Numbered from the stretch's first letter, positions 32,920-43,760 are shown. The stretch: 64,000 bases of DNA from Ophiura sarsii (GCA_035610835.1 CM069447.1:43745893-43809892); one strand, 5' to 3'. A program made the numbers and translations. Notes: a model not told the origin generated them from the sequence alone.

Positions 32920-33398
32920 GGCCCTCACATCTTAGAAATTTGAAATTTGGGACATAATAGCAACCGCCCTCTGTTGTTTCTGTATTACCTACAAATTCAG
33001 CTGTGTTGAGAGTGGTGGCGTAATTCAAGGATGGCAATTATATCCGACCACAGGCCTACATGCTATAAACATAGGTCGCTACAGTGTTGAAACAATGAAG
33101 GGGTGACATTAAATTAGATATTCACCAATCGTAGATCTTAGATCATGGACGCATTGGATGAAGAAAATACTGAACTTCAACGCTAAACACATCAGAAGAA
33201 AAACAGGAGCTGTTTAAACTTTTCCAGTAATTTTTTAACTGTCTTCGTCAGATTTAATTTTCATGTATTACCAAGCGTTGAGCTTCGTCGATTTCTTAAC
33301 AATTTGGTGTATAGATCGTTAAAATCGGCTAACTAAAACGTCTATTATAGTGACACAAGTAATCGATTTTGAGAATGTAATGCGCTTTTCTGGCAGTT
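32920..33398. other. intergenic, no gene seen
   Basis: AT-rich, no recognisable feature. Confidence 0.4.
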
Positions 33399-33472
33399 CC
33401 CTCCGTAGCTCAATCCTATAAAAGCGCTGTCTTTGAATACAAAGGTTGCTGGTTCGAGTCCGCTTCGAATCA
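33399..33472 (+). repeat. tRNA-derived repeat head
   Basis: CCGTAGCTCAAT (A box) and GGTTCGAGTCC (B box) are spaced as in a tRNA, but the anticodon and T stems do not pair consistently. Most likely a SINE remnant. Confidence 0.45.
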
Positions 33473-33540
33473 CATTTAAAAAAATAAATAAACCAACACA
33501 CAAGTCAAACGAGGGCGTCTTGAAAATAATTCCTCTCTAA

Positions 33541-33854
33541 GGGACGCACCATTTTATTTTCAGGGGGCATGGAAGTTGGGGTCGGGCGGGGCGGCAATTA
33601 TTTATTTTTTTAGGCAAAGGCGGCAATTTTTTTTTTTTAGGTTTTATTGTTTTTCTTTACATTGAGTTGGGCCTTTTGGGTGAGTCATCTTTCTTTTTTT
33701 TTGGACTCAGCAGTAGGTCATCTTTTTTTTTCCTGGTTGGTGGGCAAAGTTGTTGTTTTTTCCTGGATAGTGGGCAAAGTGTTTTTTTTAAAACTTCCAT
33801 GCCCCCCCCCCGCCCCCCCCCCCCCCCCCCCCTGAGGATCTAATGGTGCGTCCC
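33541..33854. mobile_element. Harbinger-like MITE, TAA target duplication, homopolymer interior
   Basis: Inverted ends GGGACGCACCATT; flanked by TAA at 33538-33540 and 33855-33857. Inner inverted segment GGGGGCATGGAAG / CTTCCATGCCCCC. Long T runs and a run of about 30 C make the interior repetitive. Confidence 0.75.
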
Positions 33855-34273
33855 TAAGGAATGTGAGGGGTGTATGGATTTCAAATGGAATAGCCCTCTT
33901 ATACGATGCTAATATTTGGATTTTCTATGCTGACATCTGACATGCAGATATAACCATCTTGATGGTCGCAAGTGCAGACATTGTTTATACATGTATTTTT
34001 CTTTAAATAGTGATATTCTAGGAAAAGATATGAAGTCTTAAAGGCTCAGACAGTTATTTACTTTACAGCAGCCTCGAACATGAAATATCTGTACTCTTAA
34101 GAAAAATGATGGTACCGCGCGCGCATATCTATAGCTTGTCGGCTGATAACTGGTCTTGTTGCCAGATACCTTGTGATTCACCTCGTAACATTGGGCCAAT
34201 GCATCATTGATCCCAGACATCAATATAGGCCTAGATCTGTTTCAGGTCACGTACCCTTGCCCTGTATCTTTGT

Positions 34274-34510
34274 TTAACACTTTCCACACGGCTACCATAT
34301 TCAAAAACAGATTTTTTCAGAAACCTTTCCCAACTTTCAAGATCTATCTCAAGGATTACTGAACCAAAAGTAGGCATGTTTGTACGTATTTCAATTCATT
34401 TCTCATGTTGATACCAAATATGGTAATGATATTTAATAATTCTGACCTTTTTCAAAAAAAATTAAAAATTTAATGAATATTGGAATGTCGTCTGCAGACG
34501 CCTGTGTTTC
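34274..34510 (+). mobile_element. piggyBac-like MITE, copy 1 (right end decayed)
   Basis: Starts TTAACACTTTCCACACGGC and shares TTTCAGAAACCTTTCC, TACTGAACCAA and GGAATGTCGTCTGCAGACGC with four other copies (43499, 55142, 59343, 61643). The right terminus is eroded. Confidence 0.7.
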
Positions 34511-34651
34511 GATAATACAGGTATAAACCTTACACGCATAATGCTGAAACATACTCAGGTCGCTCCTATGGCGAGTTTTACGTCATATTCAAAATCCTTC
34601 CTCGGATACAGCGACCTGCTGCGACTTCCCGATACATCGATCAAGAGATCG

Positions 34652-35010
34652 CTTGACTGGAAACTATCGGTCGTGGCCAGTTGACTTCATTTCAACTCGA
34701 ACGATCGGTCACTCATGATGTAATGAACAACGTACCTTTTCAACAAATGGGGGGGGGGGGGGGTATTTTGCCTCGAGATTAGCATAACTAATCAGCAGCC
34801 ATTATCCAGGTGGTCGTCTGCGCGGCCAAAAAAGACCTGAAAATACGTGCGATTACCTGCGATTTAGTAGCTCGATGCGACCTATGGCGACCAAAGGGAG
34901 CCCCCCCCCCCCCATTTGTTGAAAAGGTACGTTGTTCATTACATCATGAGTGACCGATCGTTCGAGTTGAAATGAAGTCAACTGGCCACGACCGATAGTT
35001 TCCAGTCAAG
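34652..35010. repeat. inverted duplication, ~110-bp near-perfect arms, G/C homopolymers at the inner edges
   Basis: Left arm 34652-about 34763 (CTTGACTGGAAACTATCGGT... to CAACAAATGGGG) is reversed at 34900-35010. The loop (34764-34899) is the start of segmental duplication unit 1. Unit 2 at 44.4 kb lacks both arms and has a continuous sequence there. Confidence 0.8.
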
Positions 35011-35197
35011 TTTCCACTTCGAGCTAGGGAGTATTAGGTGCAGCGACCAGCGACCGGCTACATGTAGCATGATTCGAGCATAAGGCATCGGACTTGTTCG
35101 ATGATCGATACTGTCAGGAGTCGCTGTTCTTCGGAACCAAATGATTACAAATTGAACTATTGGGAGTGCCCCTTGTCTCTAGATAATCATCATATGC

Positions 35198-35392
35198 ATG
35201 CACTTTGTAGCTCTTTGTCCGATAATGCAAAAGCAAAACTCCCTATTTAGGAATAGGGTGACTCTGAAAAGAGCCTCTAAAGGTGAAAGCATCATCACAT
35301 GGACTGTTACCTTACCAGATGAAATCGGAATAAGTGAAAAGAGCCATTCAAAGGAATTACCCTTGTCATCTAAAAAGGGAAAGAGGCTCTGA
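35198..35392 (+). other. small open frame conserved in both duplication units
   Basis: 64 codons (MHFVALCPIMQKQNSLF...), paralogous to 44678-44878 with a 6-bp in-frame insertion there. It overlaps histone-type stem-loops on the other strand, so frame conservation may be coincidental. No family recognised. Confidence 0.2.
35260..35275 (-). promoter_or_regulatory. histone-type 3' stem-loop (one G-U pair)
   Basis: Minus strand GGCTCTTTTCAGAGTC followed by ACCC, matching the histone mRNA processing hairpin with a 6-bp stem and UUUC loop except for one wobble. No histone gene lies upstream on that strand within the window. A third decayed copy (GGCTCTTTTCA) is at 35336-35345. Confidence 0.55.
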
Positions 35393-35400
35393 AAAGAGCC
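35385..35400 (-). promoter_or_regulatory. histone-type 3' stem-loop, perfect consensus
   Basis: Minus strand reads AAAC-GGCTCTTTTCAGAGCC. This is a perfect 6-bp stem and UUUC tetraloop, preceded by AAAC as in sea urchin histone genes (known consensus). The CAAGAAAGA downstream element is not evident. Confidence 0.6.
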
Positions 35401-35870
35401 GTTTAGAGTGTCTGTCTACCATACAGATATTGCGTGGTGTCCCTAAATATGTGGATAAGTAAAATAAGAATAAGTAAAATGCTCTCGTCATCTTTTCAGT
35501 ATTCACTTATAACCATGATGGATGTTCTATTAATCGGTGTCAATTTGCAGTGAAAAACAACAGAGCACAGGCCTCAAAAGAGTGATGTTGAATGTTTGCG
35601 ATTAGTCAGATAATATTCATTTATTCGGTGAAAGTAAATCAGATAAATAAGACAATTACCCGCTAATGAAAAGCTCGCGCCCTTTTTTTGATCACCGGAA
35701 GTCGCACACTGCAATGAAAATACATTTATTCACGTGTACATAATGCGTGTATCTAGTCCAGTGTTTTTAAAATATTATCTAAAACAAGCTGTTGTCTTTT
35801 TCAACACTGATGTTGGAGTGACGAGACGACCCTGGGCTAATAGCGTAATTCTTTCTGATATTGGCATTAC

Positions 35871-36120
35871 GTGACCCAGATCAGAAAGATTGAGCTATCC
35901 CTCGTCTCTCTTCATGATGGCGCGCTACGTCTTCATCGTATATCGTATACGTCAGTTTCATTGAGCGGGGACAATATGCAGTTTATAGCGTCAGCGCCGG
36001 AAGCCGAGTTGTACTGCAATTTAGTCCCACAATGCAATGAGCGTGGCGTAGCATACAACAAATCTGATGAATCAACCTTTGGCCCATTGATTACCATTGT
36101 AATGCAATATGCTCTTTCAG
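35871..36120 (+). other. open frame shared with unit 2 (45352-45642)
   Basis: About 83 codons (QIRKIELSLVSLHDGAL..., NERGVAYNKSDES) conserved with scattered substitutions between the two units. It is cut by a LINE insertion in unit 1. No known family; it may only reflect recent duplication. Confidence 0.2.
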
Positions 36121-37298
36121 TTTCAGTTTTATTTGTTTTCATCTCGGTAAACATATATATATACAATAACAGTTATATATAAATACAAAAATACAAGAGA
36201 CGTGGATGCCAGTCCAAAACGCAGAGCGTGAGGAAGATGGCACCCAATGATATAATAATTACAAATAAATAAATAATAGTATAATACATAATATCAATAA
36301 AAGGGAGTAATACAAAAGATGTAAGTTACAGTAACAGATTAATTTATACGGATCATTGATACAGTGTATGAGGTGTATACAATGAGATTCCTATAATAAG
36401 ATATACACTGAGTGTGTATACATACATAAAAAATGAGGGTGCAGGACAAAAACATCGGACAGACATACATTATATTGATAATTTACTTAATTGAAGCAGC
36501 CAGCAGGGAGGTCACGCTGCGTGTCAGATTTTGTTATACGGAAGAAAACAATGGAGTATCAGTGACTGCAATATTTGCTAGAAATAGCTTCGGAAACAGG
36601 TCTATTTGGTCATCTCAAAAACTGAGAAACGTGTTAAAAATAATGTAGAATTTTAGAGGAGGGTCATTAACATCTGTAGAACGGTAAAATGTATAGTATT
36701 AAACACGTTTTGTGACCAAATTTATGCCGTAAAATGTTGGAAAATTCACGTTTTGAAAATCTGTGGTCTTCGAAATTACAGGAATCCTAACTCATTCTAA
36801 ACCTCACCAAATCATGAAATGAACCCTCGTCTACAAAAAAGTCCATGTACGTATTGCTCTATCTGCTTGGAGATAGCGAAGACCACGCAAACATCATATA
36901 GCTTCATACAACGGAATGAAATCCGCCATAGAGATTGCATAGCAAAAATCGTAGAGATTTGCACTGCAGTCCTCTGTGTAGGAGTGTTGACAAAAGCAAG
37001 GTCCTTTGGCTATTGTGTTTGTGCATGTTTGTGACGACTGACCCCGTTTAACAATCTTAATAGCTTTCATATAGGGCTTAGGTGACCTAACTATTGACTG
37101 TGAAGTGTACTCGTTGTTAAACATTTAAGAGCGATATTGGAGTAGGATGTATTTTTTTAGGTGAATTTTAAATATTTTAAATAGCAAGTGACTTGCAGAT
37201 TTTGAGAGTGTTGCTCATGTAATTCCAAATAAGTGGACCTTGGGTTCTGTAAGTATTCTCAGCCAGTTTGGTATGAGTAGGAGCAATGAGAATATCAG
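36119..37298 (-). mobile_element. 5'-truncated LINE fragment (unit-1-specific insertion)
   Basis: Absent from the matching site in unit 2, where GCTCTTT continues directly into GCATTGTGGG. On the minus strand it ends TTTACCGAGATGAAAAC...AATAAAACTGAAACTGA, a 3' tail type seen in CR1/RTE-like LINEs. No convincing RT sequence remains in the 1.18 kb. Confidence 0.5.
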
Positions 37299-38786
37299 TT
37301 GCATTGTGGGATTGAATTTCGGTATTGATATGGCATAGGAATGTCATCAACACACTATAACAAATTACACTAGCATAATGTTTTTCAACTCTAACAGTTA
37401 AACATTAATGAATAAATATTTGTCATATACTCGTAAAAAGTAACATTTGGAAACCATTAGGTCATATGAAATTAATTTATTTAAATAAAAACAACTCATA
37501 GTATACAAACATGTTTTGTTATGTCTATATAACATAACACAACACAATTCGAAGGAAGTAGGGGTTGGTGACGAAGTAACAAAAATCACTGTGCCCGACA
37601 GCTCAGCATTGTAAAATTTGGAATATTATTCTCAAAATATTTTTGACCATTTTCGATTGGTTTTTTATTGTTCTTTTTCCCCAAACTTTTCACCGTATTT
37701 AAATCAGTTTCCATTCTTCTTCAACATAAAATAGACGGTATTGCAAATTTATGACGACCGACGATACATCCACACCTGTAGAAGAATGTTGCCGGTCGTC
37801 ACCTTAGACCCCAAAAAGAAGGTTTGTCTCACATACATTTTGGAAAATAGTTACTATTTTAAAATAAATTATAGAAAAAATAGTTATGCTAACTGCAACA
37901 AATATTTTTATTGTGTTTTTGGCCCTCTTTTTCCCCCTTTTTTCCCTTTCGGAGCCCCCAAAATCGGACTATGCGGCAAAAGTGACTCCTACTTAAATGC
38001 GCGCAGTGTGAGGCAGATTTGTTCTTCTTCTTGGCCTTAGCATATAGAGTAGCTAGAACGTAAAGCTTTCACCTCGTTGATTGTCCAATAAAACAAGCTG
38101 GGGGATGGCGGTCGAGGAGGTTGGCAAAACAAGGCCAAATTCCGTACACCTATTCGCTCTTTGCACGGAACCGCCATTTTGTGAGGGGAGCCTCACACAG
38201 GAATCAGAATGAATAAATTATAATTTCACTGCATGACAAGTCCTCGTGTGCAGAGAGAATCGAACTATAGTTCCCTTCAATGCGGTATCAGTTCGATGCT
38301 CACTTGGAAATGGCGGACAGTGCAAAGCGCGCATTTTTCCGTAGTTAACTACGGAACAAATTCGCATCCCGTTCTGTCGATGTTTTGCACGACTTATATG
38401 GACTGCCTTCAACGCATTGTGATCACTCGATTTTTATTTAATTCGCAAAATGTCCCAATTTGTTTGTAAAAACAACAGCAACAAAATCCCGACCCTAGTC
38501 CGTTTGCCCGTAGAAAAGAGGGTTTTTTCGTCGCCTTAACGCAATACCGTACACAAATAATAGCTCCTACATAAACATTTCATTAAATTATAAATTTGTA
38601 AAGAAATTTCTTCTCTTTAATCTGAGATATTACACGTGAAGATCAACTGAATATTAATATGATAAAGAGAGATGTGTGTCCAAAACCAAAACAAAGTCCG
38701 TGTTTCATTTTAGCATTTAGTTCTTCTACACGCAACCTCGGTGTACCAATAGACAGAGTATTGATTAACTGAGTGATAGCACAAAT

Positions 38787-39043
38787 CAGCCCTTTTATGG
38801 CAAAAGAATGTATCTTATATGTAGTTTTCTAACAGTATACTTCCTTTTAACATGATCAAAGCTAGCTTTTTTCTCCGTAAAACACTTGCAGTGGTAAAAG
38901 GCAGTATATTCCTATTGTCTTTACAAGTTGCAACCTTTTCCGAAGTGAGGATTATTGAACCAAGTTAACACAATCCATGTTAAAAGGAAGTATATCATTA
39001 GGAAAGTACATATAAGATACATCCTTTTGCCATAAAAGGGCTG
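38787..39043. mobile_element. inverted-repeat MITE downstream of receptor (unit 1)
   Basis: Arms of about 68 bp: CAGCCCTTTTATGGCAAAAG... and its inverse, with TTAACATG at the inner edges. Flanked by AAAT on both sides. It lies about 380 bp downstream of the receptor stop and is also present in unit 2 (48691-48953), so it predates the duplication. Confidence 0.8.
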
Positions 39044-39320
39044 AAATTCACCAGTCGATACACGTAGTAAGATGAGGATTGGGGATGCTTCCATTGATCA
39101 ATGCAGCCCATACCCTGTCACACTATCATGCGTGTACAAAACCAAAGTGCGAAAACGAAAGTTGTACTTTGTCTCATTCTTTTCGGTATCGCGTTCTTCA
39201 TTTGTTAACCGATCTTCATGTCGTGAACAACATCTCAAATTAAAGAGAAGAAATGTAACCATAGTTTTGTAATTTGATAGTTTTAAAGAACTATAATCAT
39301 TTCTAGAGTTATAAGCGTAT

Positions 39321-39326
39321 TTATTT
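39321..39326 (-). terminator. candidate poly(A) signal, unit 1 receptor
   Basis: AATAAA on the minus strand about 100 bases after the stop codon, conserved in unit 2 at 49230-49235. Confidence 0.5.
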
Positions 39327-39424
39327 CCTGGTAAGTAACATTTTGGAGGACTGTATACGGTGTTTGTTCAATGTTAATCAAATCTTTGTACATGTACATG
39401 TACGCTACTATCTCTTAGTCATAG

Positions 39425-40921
39425 TCACTTCGAGTTACACAGTCCTCTCTGTCTCAAAGCGCGTAGCGTATCCGACGGCTCCGGTATCTCGTGCCACTGA
39501 CATCGTACGATATAACTGAATATCTTTTTGAAATTCGGATGTTTGGTGGCGTATATTAATGGATTTATGCAAGAATTGAAGAACACACCGACGGAAGCGT
39601 ACGGAAGCAACCGTGCGCCTGCGTCGGTGTCTATCTGCACACAGAACACGAACGGCGTTAGGCAAATTATATAAGCCACTACGACATAAAACATGTTTTT
39701 GGTAATAGCCAATTGTCGTCTGCTGATATGGTTTAAAGGGATCACCTCTTTGATGGTATTTCGGATACGTTTTGATAGTGATATGCCATTCCTGTTTCTA
39801 TTCACTGGAGCTGCATCTTCCTCGGTACCACGTGTTGCCGGCACCTTTTTCAAAGGTAATGAACCACCGCGGTAAATCTTGGCGTTGGTTGGACCGAAGT
39901 TCAATGAAAGTGGGCGTGCTTCACGATTCGCCAGGATTCGCGGGGGTACAGCTGAAAGAGACCTAGGTATGGGTCCATTTTCATGGTGGTTGATGGAAGC
40001 CATGGTTGTCGAGGAAGGAATGTCGAAAGTCTTGGTTGATGTTGGAGATTTGGTAAATGTTTTAGGTGATGTCGGAGAAAGAGTGATACTCTCGGGAGAT
40101 GTTGGCGATTTAGTGACACTCCTTAGTGATGTTAGCGATTGAGTGACACTCCCGGATGATATTGGACATATACTAATGCTCTTGGGTGTCGTAGGAGATG
40201 GGGAAGGCTGTGCTGGAAGAATATTTGTTACAGAGTCTTCCGTTGGAGACATTGGGCCGGTCAACTTCACAGCCTTGTTCCTGACATGGATAAAGATCCA
40301 AATATAAACTACTAAGATGGTGAGAAGGGGGAATGGATAGATTAATATAGTAACTATCATGTCGTATTGATCAGAATAAGGATTTGCAGAAACACTGCTG
40401 CAAGAGTGAAAACGCTCGTTGTATCCTAGAGCGCCGAAGCCTGCCAGAGGGGGTACAGCACTGAAAATGAACGGCCATATCCAGAGAAACGCGATCCAAA
40501 CACATAGAGCCTTAGTGCAAAATATTTTCTGATAAACATGAACTGGTCTTGTGATTATGACGAGTCTGTTGATTCCAATGGAGGCTAGTGTCAATACGCT
40601 GCAGAAGGTCGGGACGTAGATTGCTACCGCGGCTACGCTGCAGATCCAGTCTGCAATCGGCCAACCTTCAAAGCTCAGTAGCGCTACAACATTCCACGGA
40701 ATTGCAAGGCAGGTCAAAAGGTCAGCAATGCTGAGAGTAACTACAAATACGTTGGTTGGTGATCGCAGTTTTTTAGACAATCCAACTGATAGCAAAATTA
40801 ATGCATTACCAAAGATCCCGGTGAATGACACGAATAGGCAGATCACGGCTAAGAGAATCCGTTGCCATTTGTCGTCAAAATCAGTAGAATATAGATCTGC
40901 AGTAGTAAAACTATCCATCAT
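39425..40921 (-). CDS. rhodopsin-class GPCR, duplication unit 1
   Basis: 498 residues from the MMDSF start, chosen because it is the first methionine conserved in unit 2; an upstream in-frame ATG at 41005 is not conserved. Single exon. TM1 about 22-46; Cys94 (TM3) for the ECL2 disulfide; NRL 118-120 at the DRY position; ECL2 with GFGALGYNERFHSCSSV; ICL3 of about 190 residues with tandem SPTSP-type decamers; TM6 ITKNMFYVVVAYIICLTPF; TM7 NPLIY; Cys in IVRCQW for possible palmitoylation; tail LRALRQRGLC. NRx in place of DRY occurs in melatonin, Moody/Tre1 and related receptors, so that neighbourhood is my best guess; the ligand is unknown. Plus-strand frames here are shadows. Confidence 0.9.
   Translation of the reverse strand: MMDSFTTADLYSTDFDDKWQRILLAVICLFVSFTGIFGNALILLSVGLSKKLRSPTNVFVVTLSIADLLTCLAIPWNVVALLSFEGWPIADWICSVAAVAIYVPTFCSVLTLASIGINRLVIITRPVHVYQKIFCTKALCVWIAFLWIWPFIFSAVPPLAGFGALGYNERFHSCSSVSANPYSDQYDMIVTILIYPFPLLTILVVYIWIFIHVRNKAVKLTGPMSPTEDSVTNILPAQPSPSPTTPKSISICPISSGSVTQSLTSLRSVTKSPTSPESITLSPTSPKTFTKSPTSTKTFDIPSSTTMASINHHENGPIPRSLSAVPPRILANREARPLSLNFGPTNAKIYRGGSLPLKKVPATRGTEEDAAPVNRNRNGISLSKRIRNTIKEVIPLNHISRRQLAITKNMFYVVVAYIICLTPFVFCVQIDTDAGARLLPYASVGVFFNSCINPLIYATKHPNFKKIFSYIVRCQWHEIPEPSDTLRALRQRGLCNSK
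39995..40165 (-). repeat. 30-bp coding minisatellite in ICL3 (unit 1)
   Basis: Encodes four to five 10-residue units of the pattern (S/K)SPTSP(x)(x)(V/F)T. It is one unit shorter than the copy at 49925-50100 and more degenerate at its start (SLTSLRSVTK). Confidence 0.75.
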
Positions 40922-41005
40922 AATGCGGCACACACATATAACCGGTTGTAATTCTCTCTGTCCTTTGTTAACTTCACTATGGTTACGGCTGAAACAAGAA
41001 AACAA

Positions 41006-41640
41006 ATTGTCTTACATTCGGTTGTTTTTCAGTTTATACGTTACACGGCTCACCTTGCGTACTCTCACGACAATTTTTGTAGACGCCCATAAAACACAGT
41101 CAGAAATTTAGACGGGTTTTCCCCTTTTGTTTTTACCATGGTTTTACAAAGTCACAAGCGTAGGTCCAATATAATGTAACTCACTGGTTTGGTTATGCCG
41201 TTATGGTAGTTGCGTGCAGCATCTTTAAGAGAGGACAGGTCTTGAACTTAGTTGCTTTTCTTGTAAATGACGTCCCGGATAAAGACAGCCTATTTTACGC
41301 GTAAACAACACAGGATTGACAATGACTGAATAGGTTATATGGTAGACTGAACATTTAACAATGCTTAAAGTGGATACTCGCCCGCGGGATGGGGTGACCA
41401 CTCTCATATCATTTGAGGTATATGAATATAAAAATATATACCATATGTTTGTGCAATATGTATTCTGTGCATCACGCTTTTTACTATTCCCATTTATACT
41501 TATGTATATTTCACAGTTATCCCCGTTGTCTGTTCTTGCTCTTCTTATACAGTATCTTGTTGTTATCGGTAGAGTATGTTTTAATATTGTATTATATCTA
41601 GGCCTATATTATATTGATCCCGTGCTTTATGCTTTGAATT
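41006..41640. other. receptor upstream region (unit 1)
   Basis: Shared with 50898-52725 apart from insertions there. No core promoter motif can be assigned with confidence. Confidence 0.35.
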
Positions 41641-41720
41641 TATCTTTGTCAAGCACCTTAAGTTCTTTTTGATGTAATTGCACTATATAAGAAATAAATA
41701 TTATTATTATTATTATTATT
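41640..41720 (+). repeat. LINE/SINE 3' tail with ATT microsatellite (unit 1)
   Basis: TTTGTCAAGCACCTTAAG, GATGTAATTGCACTATATAA and (ATT)n, a CR1/L2-type retroposon 3' end. Orthologous copy in unit 2 at about 52740-52822, so it predates the duplication. Confidence 0.6.
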
Positions 41721-42749
41721 TAGCTGTTCAGACCTCCTTTCAGCCTCGCTCTGTCTTATTTGTGAAAATATCACCGAAAGACCTCATTTAAAATCTAACC
41801 ATGTTAATCCAAAACCCTTACTGTGTAAGGGAAAGGTTTGACAAATTTGAATTATAGACCCACACCTTTTGGAAAATAGCGCAATTTTTTCTAAAATACA
41901 TTCCATTGCAAGTCTTTGCGAATCTGACACCTAAAGGGATTTTCTGGGCAATTAGGCAGGCTCTCCACCAATCACCACCTCCCTTTTGTATCCGTATCCA
42001 TTTCATATTTAAGTGACACCCCCGAAACTCAACTACTCACTTGCTTAAAGTAAAAGTACTTATACATATCAGGAAATGAACAGGGTTATCCGGAGTTATT
42101 ATTACCGATGCTTACAGCCGGCCATGACAGTAGCAACTATGGGAAAGTAAGGATATAATATACACATTGATCAAAAATAACCTACCAGGCAATATTAATG
42201 ATAACAACTCCAAAACTAATAGTATAGCTCTAAACAGTAAACTACCGTATCAATCAATTTATAAATCACCATTGTGTACACCCCTCTCTGTAATATCAGA
42301 TATTGCATTGCACCCGAACGTGAATAATTGTAGGAAGCTATGTGTCAATGACCAAGACAAAGTACGATTTCGATATTTTTACTTGTTTTTTCAACACATA
42401 GCCTCGGTATATTGATTGCCAAAATATTGATCAACTGATGCCGTTAGCTTACCGGCTGTTAGTGCAATGTTGATCGGGATGTTTCCATTTCCTATACTCG
42501 CTGCATATTGAAAATGAAAGCCATATCAATAAATGAGGTCGTACTTTGCTACTTTTGTTAAGCTTTTTTTTCTTAATAACAAACCAACTTAATCTTCGCG
42601 CGCTACATCTCAATATTCAGAAAATACATCAATAGTTTTTAATTGATAGCTGAAGTTAGAGCTAAATTTAGTATTATAATTATGACCATAGCTGTGGCCC
42701 GGTAGTTTACTCTATGTATGCACTGTATGCGGGACTGTATGTCTACCAA
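41721..42749. other. duplicated non-coding segment (unit 1)
   Basis: Collinear with about 52823-54923, minus the unit-2 insertion at 53.75-54.81 kb. No gene recognised. Confidence 0.4.
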
Positions 42750-43035
42750 TACAGGGTGTATCAAAAGTCGTGTGAATCAATTCGACCTTGATTGATTTAT
42801 GATATCGTCGCTGTTCTGACATACCGGCACATCACTTTACTTAATTCTGTTGTGATGTGCCGGTATGTTAGAACAGCGACGATATGTATCATGCAAACGC
42901 TTATGAGCAGACGACGACGGTGTTCAAAGTTATTAGAGAAGTGGAGTAGATTGGATGATTGATGATTCGTTCAAGAGAGCTGAAATTTAATTTGGTTTGT
43001 TTGTCATATAGATGTATGATTTGATGCACCCTGTA
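42750..43035. mobile_element. mariner-like MITE (unit 1)
   Basis: Begins TACAGGGTGTATCAAAAG and ends TTTGATGCACCCTGTA, the mariner-type terminus with TA at both edges. Also in unit 2 (54924-55539). It carries a nested hairpin element here. Confidence 0.7.
42804..42883. mobile_element. 80-bp near-perfect hairpin insertion (unit 1 only)
   Basis: Arms ATCGTCGCTGTTCTGACATA... and its inverse differ at one position, with a 16-bp loop. Unit 2 lacks it (TTTATGATGTGTATC). AT flanks both sides. Confidence 0.75.
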
Positions 43036-43255
43036 CACACAGAAAACACTATGTAAAAAATTATGTAAATATAGAACTCCATAATTATTATGTAAGAGTT
43101 TACATAAAACATGTAATATATACCCAAGCTTGTGTAAATTCCTATGCAAAAGCTTAACACAACTGTTTACATAGTATTATGGAGTTCTATTTTTACACAG
43201 ATTGTGTATTTTTTACATAATTTGTGTAATTTTTTTACATAGTGTTTTCTGTGTG
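43036..43255. mobile_element. TA-inserted palindromic MITE (unit 1 only)
   Basis: Ends CACACAGAAAACACTATGTA in both directions and inner arms ATAGAACTCCATAAT. TA at 43034-43035 and 43256-43257. The unit-2 empty site reads CCCTGTATAAAC, a single TA, confirming the duplication. Confidence 0.85.
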
Positions 43256-43498
43256 TATAAACCCAGGAAACAATTCAGGAAATGTCACACTAGTTACGAA
43301 ATCAATTGACGTGCACACTGCCTACATAATAGAAGTACAATGAGTATGAAAATTGAAGAGGAAAATACTGAGAATATTCTTGATTTATTGAAATATATTT
43401 TGTCTTTACATTGGAATCTTAATCCAATGTTTTGAGATACACAGGGCTGAAGTGAAGTTATGTTTGAAATACTTTCCACTGGTTTATGATGCGAAACT

Positions 43499-43745
43499 TT
43501 AACACTTTCCACGCGGCAGGCAGCTGCAGACGACATTCCAAAATTTCACAAAATGTTTAAAAAATGTCAAAATTACTGTATTTCATTACCATATTTGGAA
43601 GTACCATGAGAAATGCATTGAAATAAGTACAAACATGCCTAGTGTTTGGTCAGTAATCTTTGAGATAGACTTTGAAAATTATGAAAGGTTTCTGAAAAAT
43701 CTGTTTTGTGTATGGTAAAAATAATAGCCGCGTGGAAAGTGTTAA
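43499..43745 (-). mobile_element. piggyBac-like MITE, copy 2 (unit 1 only)
   Basis: TTAACACTTTCCACGCGGC at the left and GCCGCGTGGAAAGTGTTAA at the right, TTAA included at both edges. The matching site in unit 2 (about 55790) has a single TTAA (ACTTTAAGAGCC), a filled/empty pair that establishes the TTAA duplication. Confidence 0.85.
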
Positions 43746-43760
43746 GAATACGAGCCTAAA

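Larger units (their letters stand above)
34812..43760 (+). repeat. segmental duplication, unit 1
   Basis: Starts GTCGTCTGCGCGGCCAAAAA and stays collinear with 44407-55800 to the AGAGCCT/CGAGCCT edge. It contains the minus-strand receptor 39425-40921. Unit-1-only insertions: inverted arm at 34900, LINE fragment 36119-37298, hairpin 42804-42883, TA-MITE 43036-43255, piggyBac-like MITE 43499-43745. Confidence 0.85.

Noticed and set aside
33399..33472. Functional tRNA gene
   Set aside because: Anticodon and T stems fail to pair; treated as a SINE relic.
35405..36180. Histone gene next to the stem-loops
   Set aside because: Minus-strand translation upstream of the hairpins shows no histone-fold sequence, only a faint chance resemblance near TGTATGGT.
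38787..39043. 3' UTR hairpin regulating the receptor
   Set aside because: A conserved AATAAA lies between the stop codon and the hairpin, so the mature transcript probably ends before it; the structure fits a MITE better.
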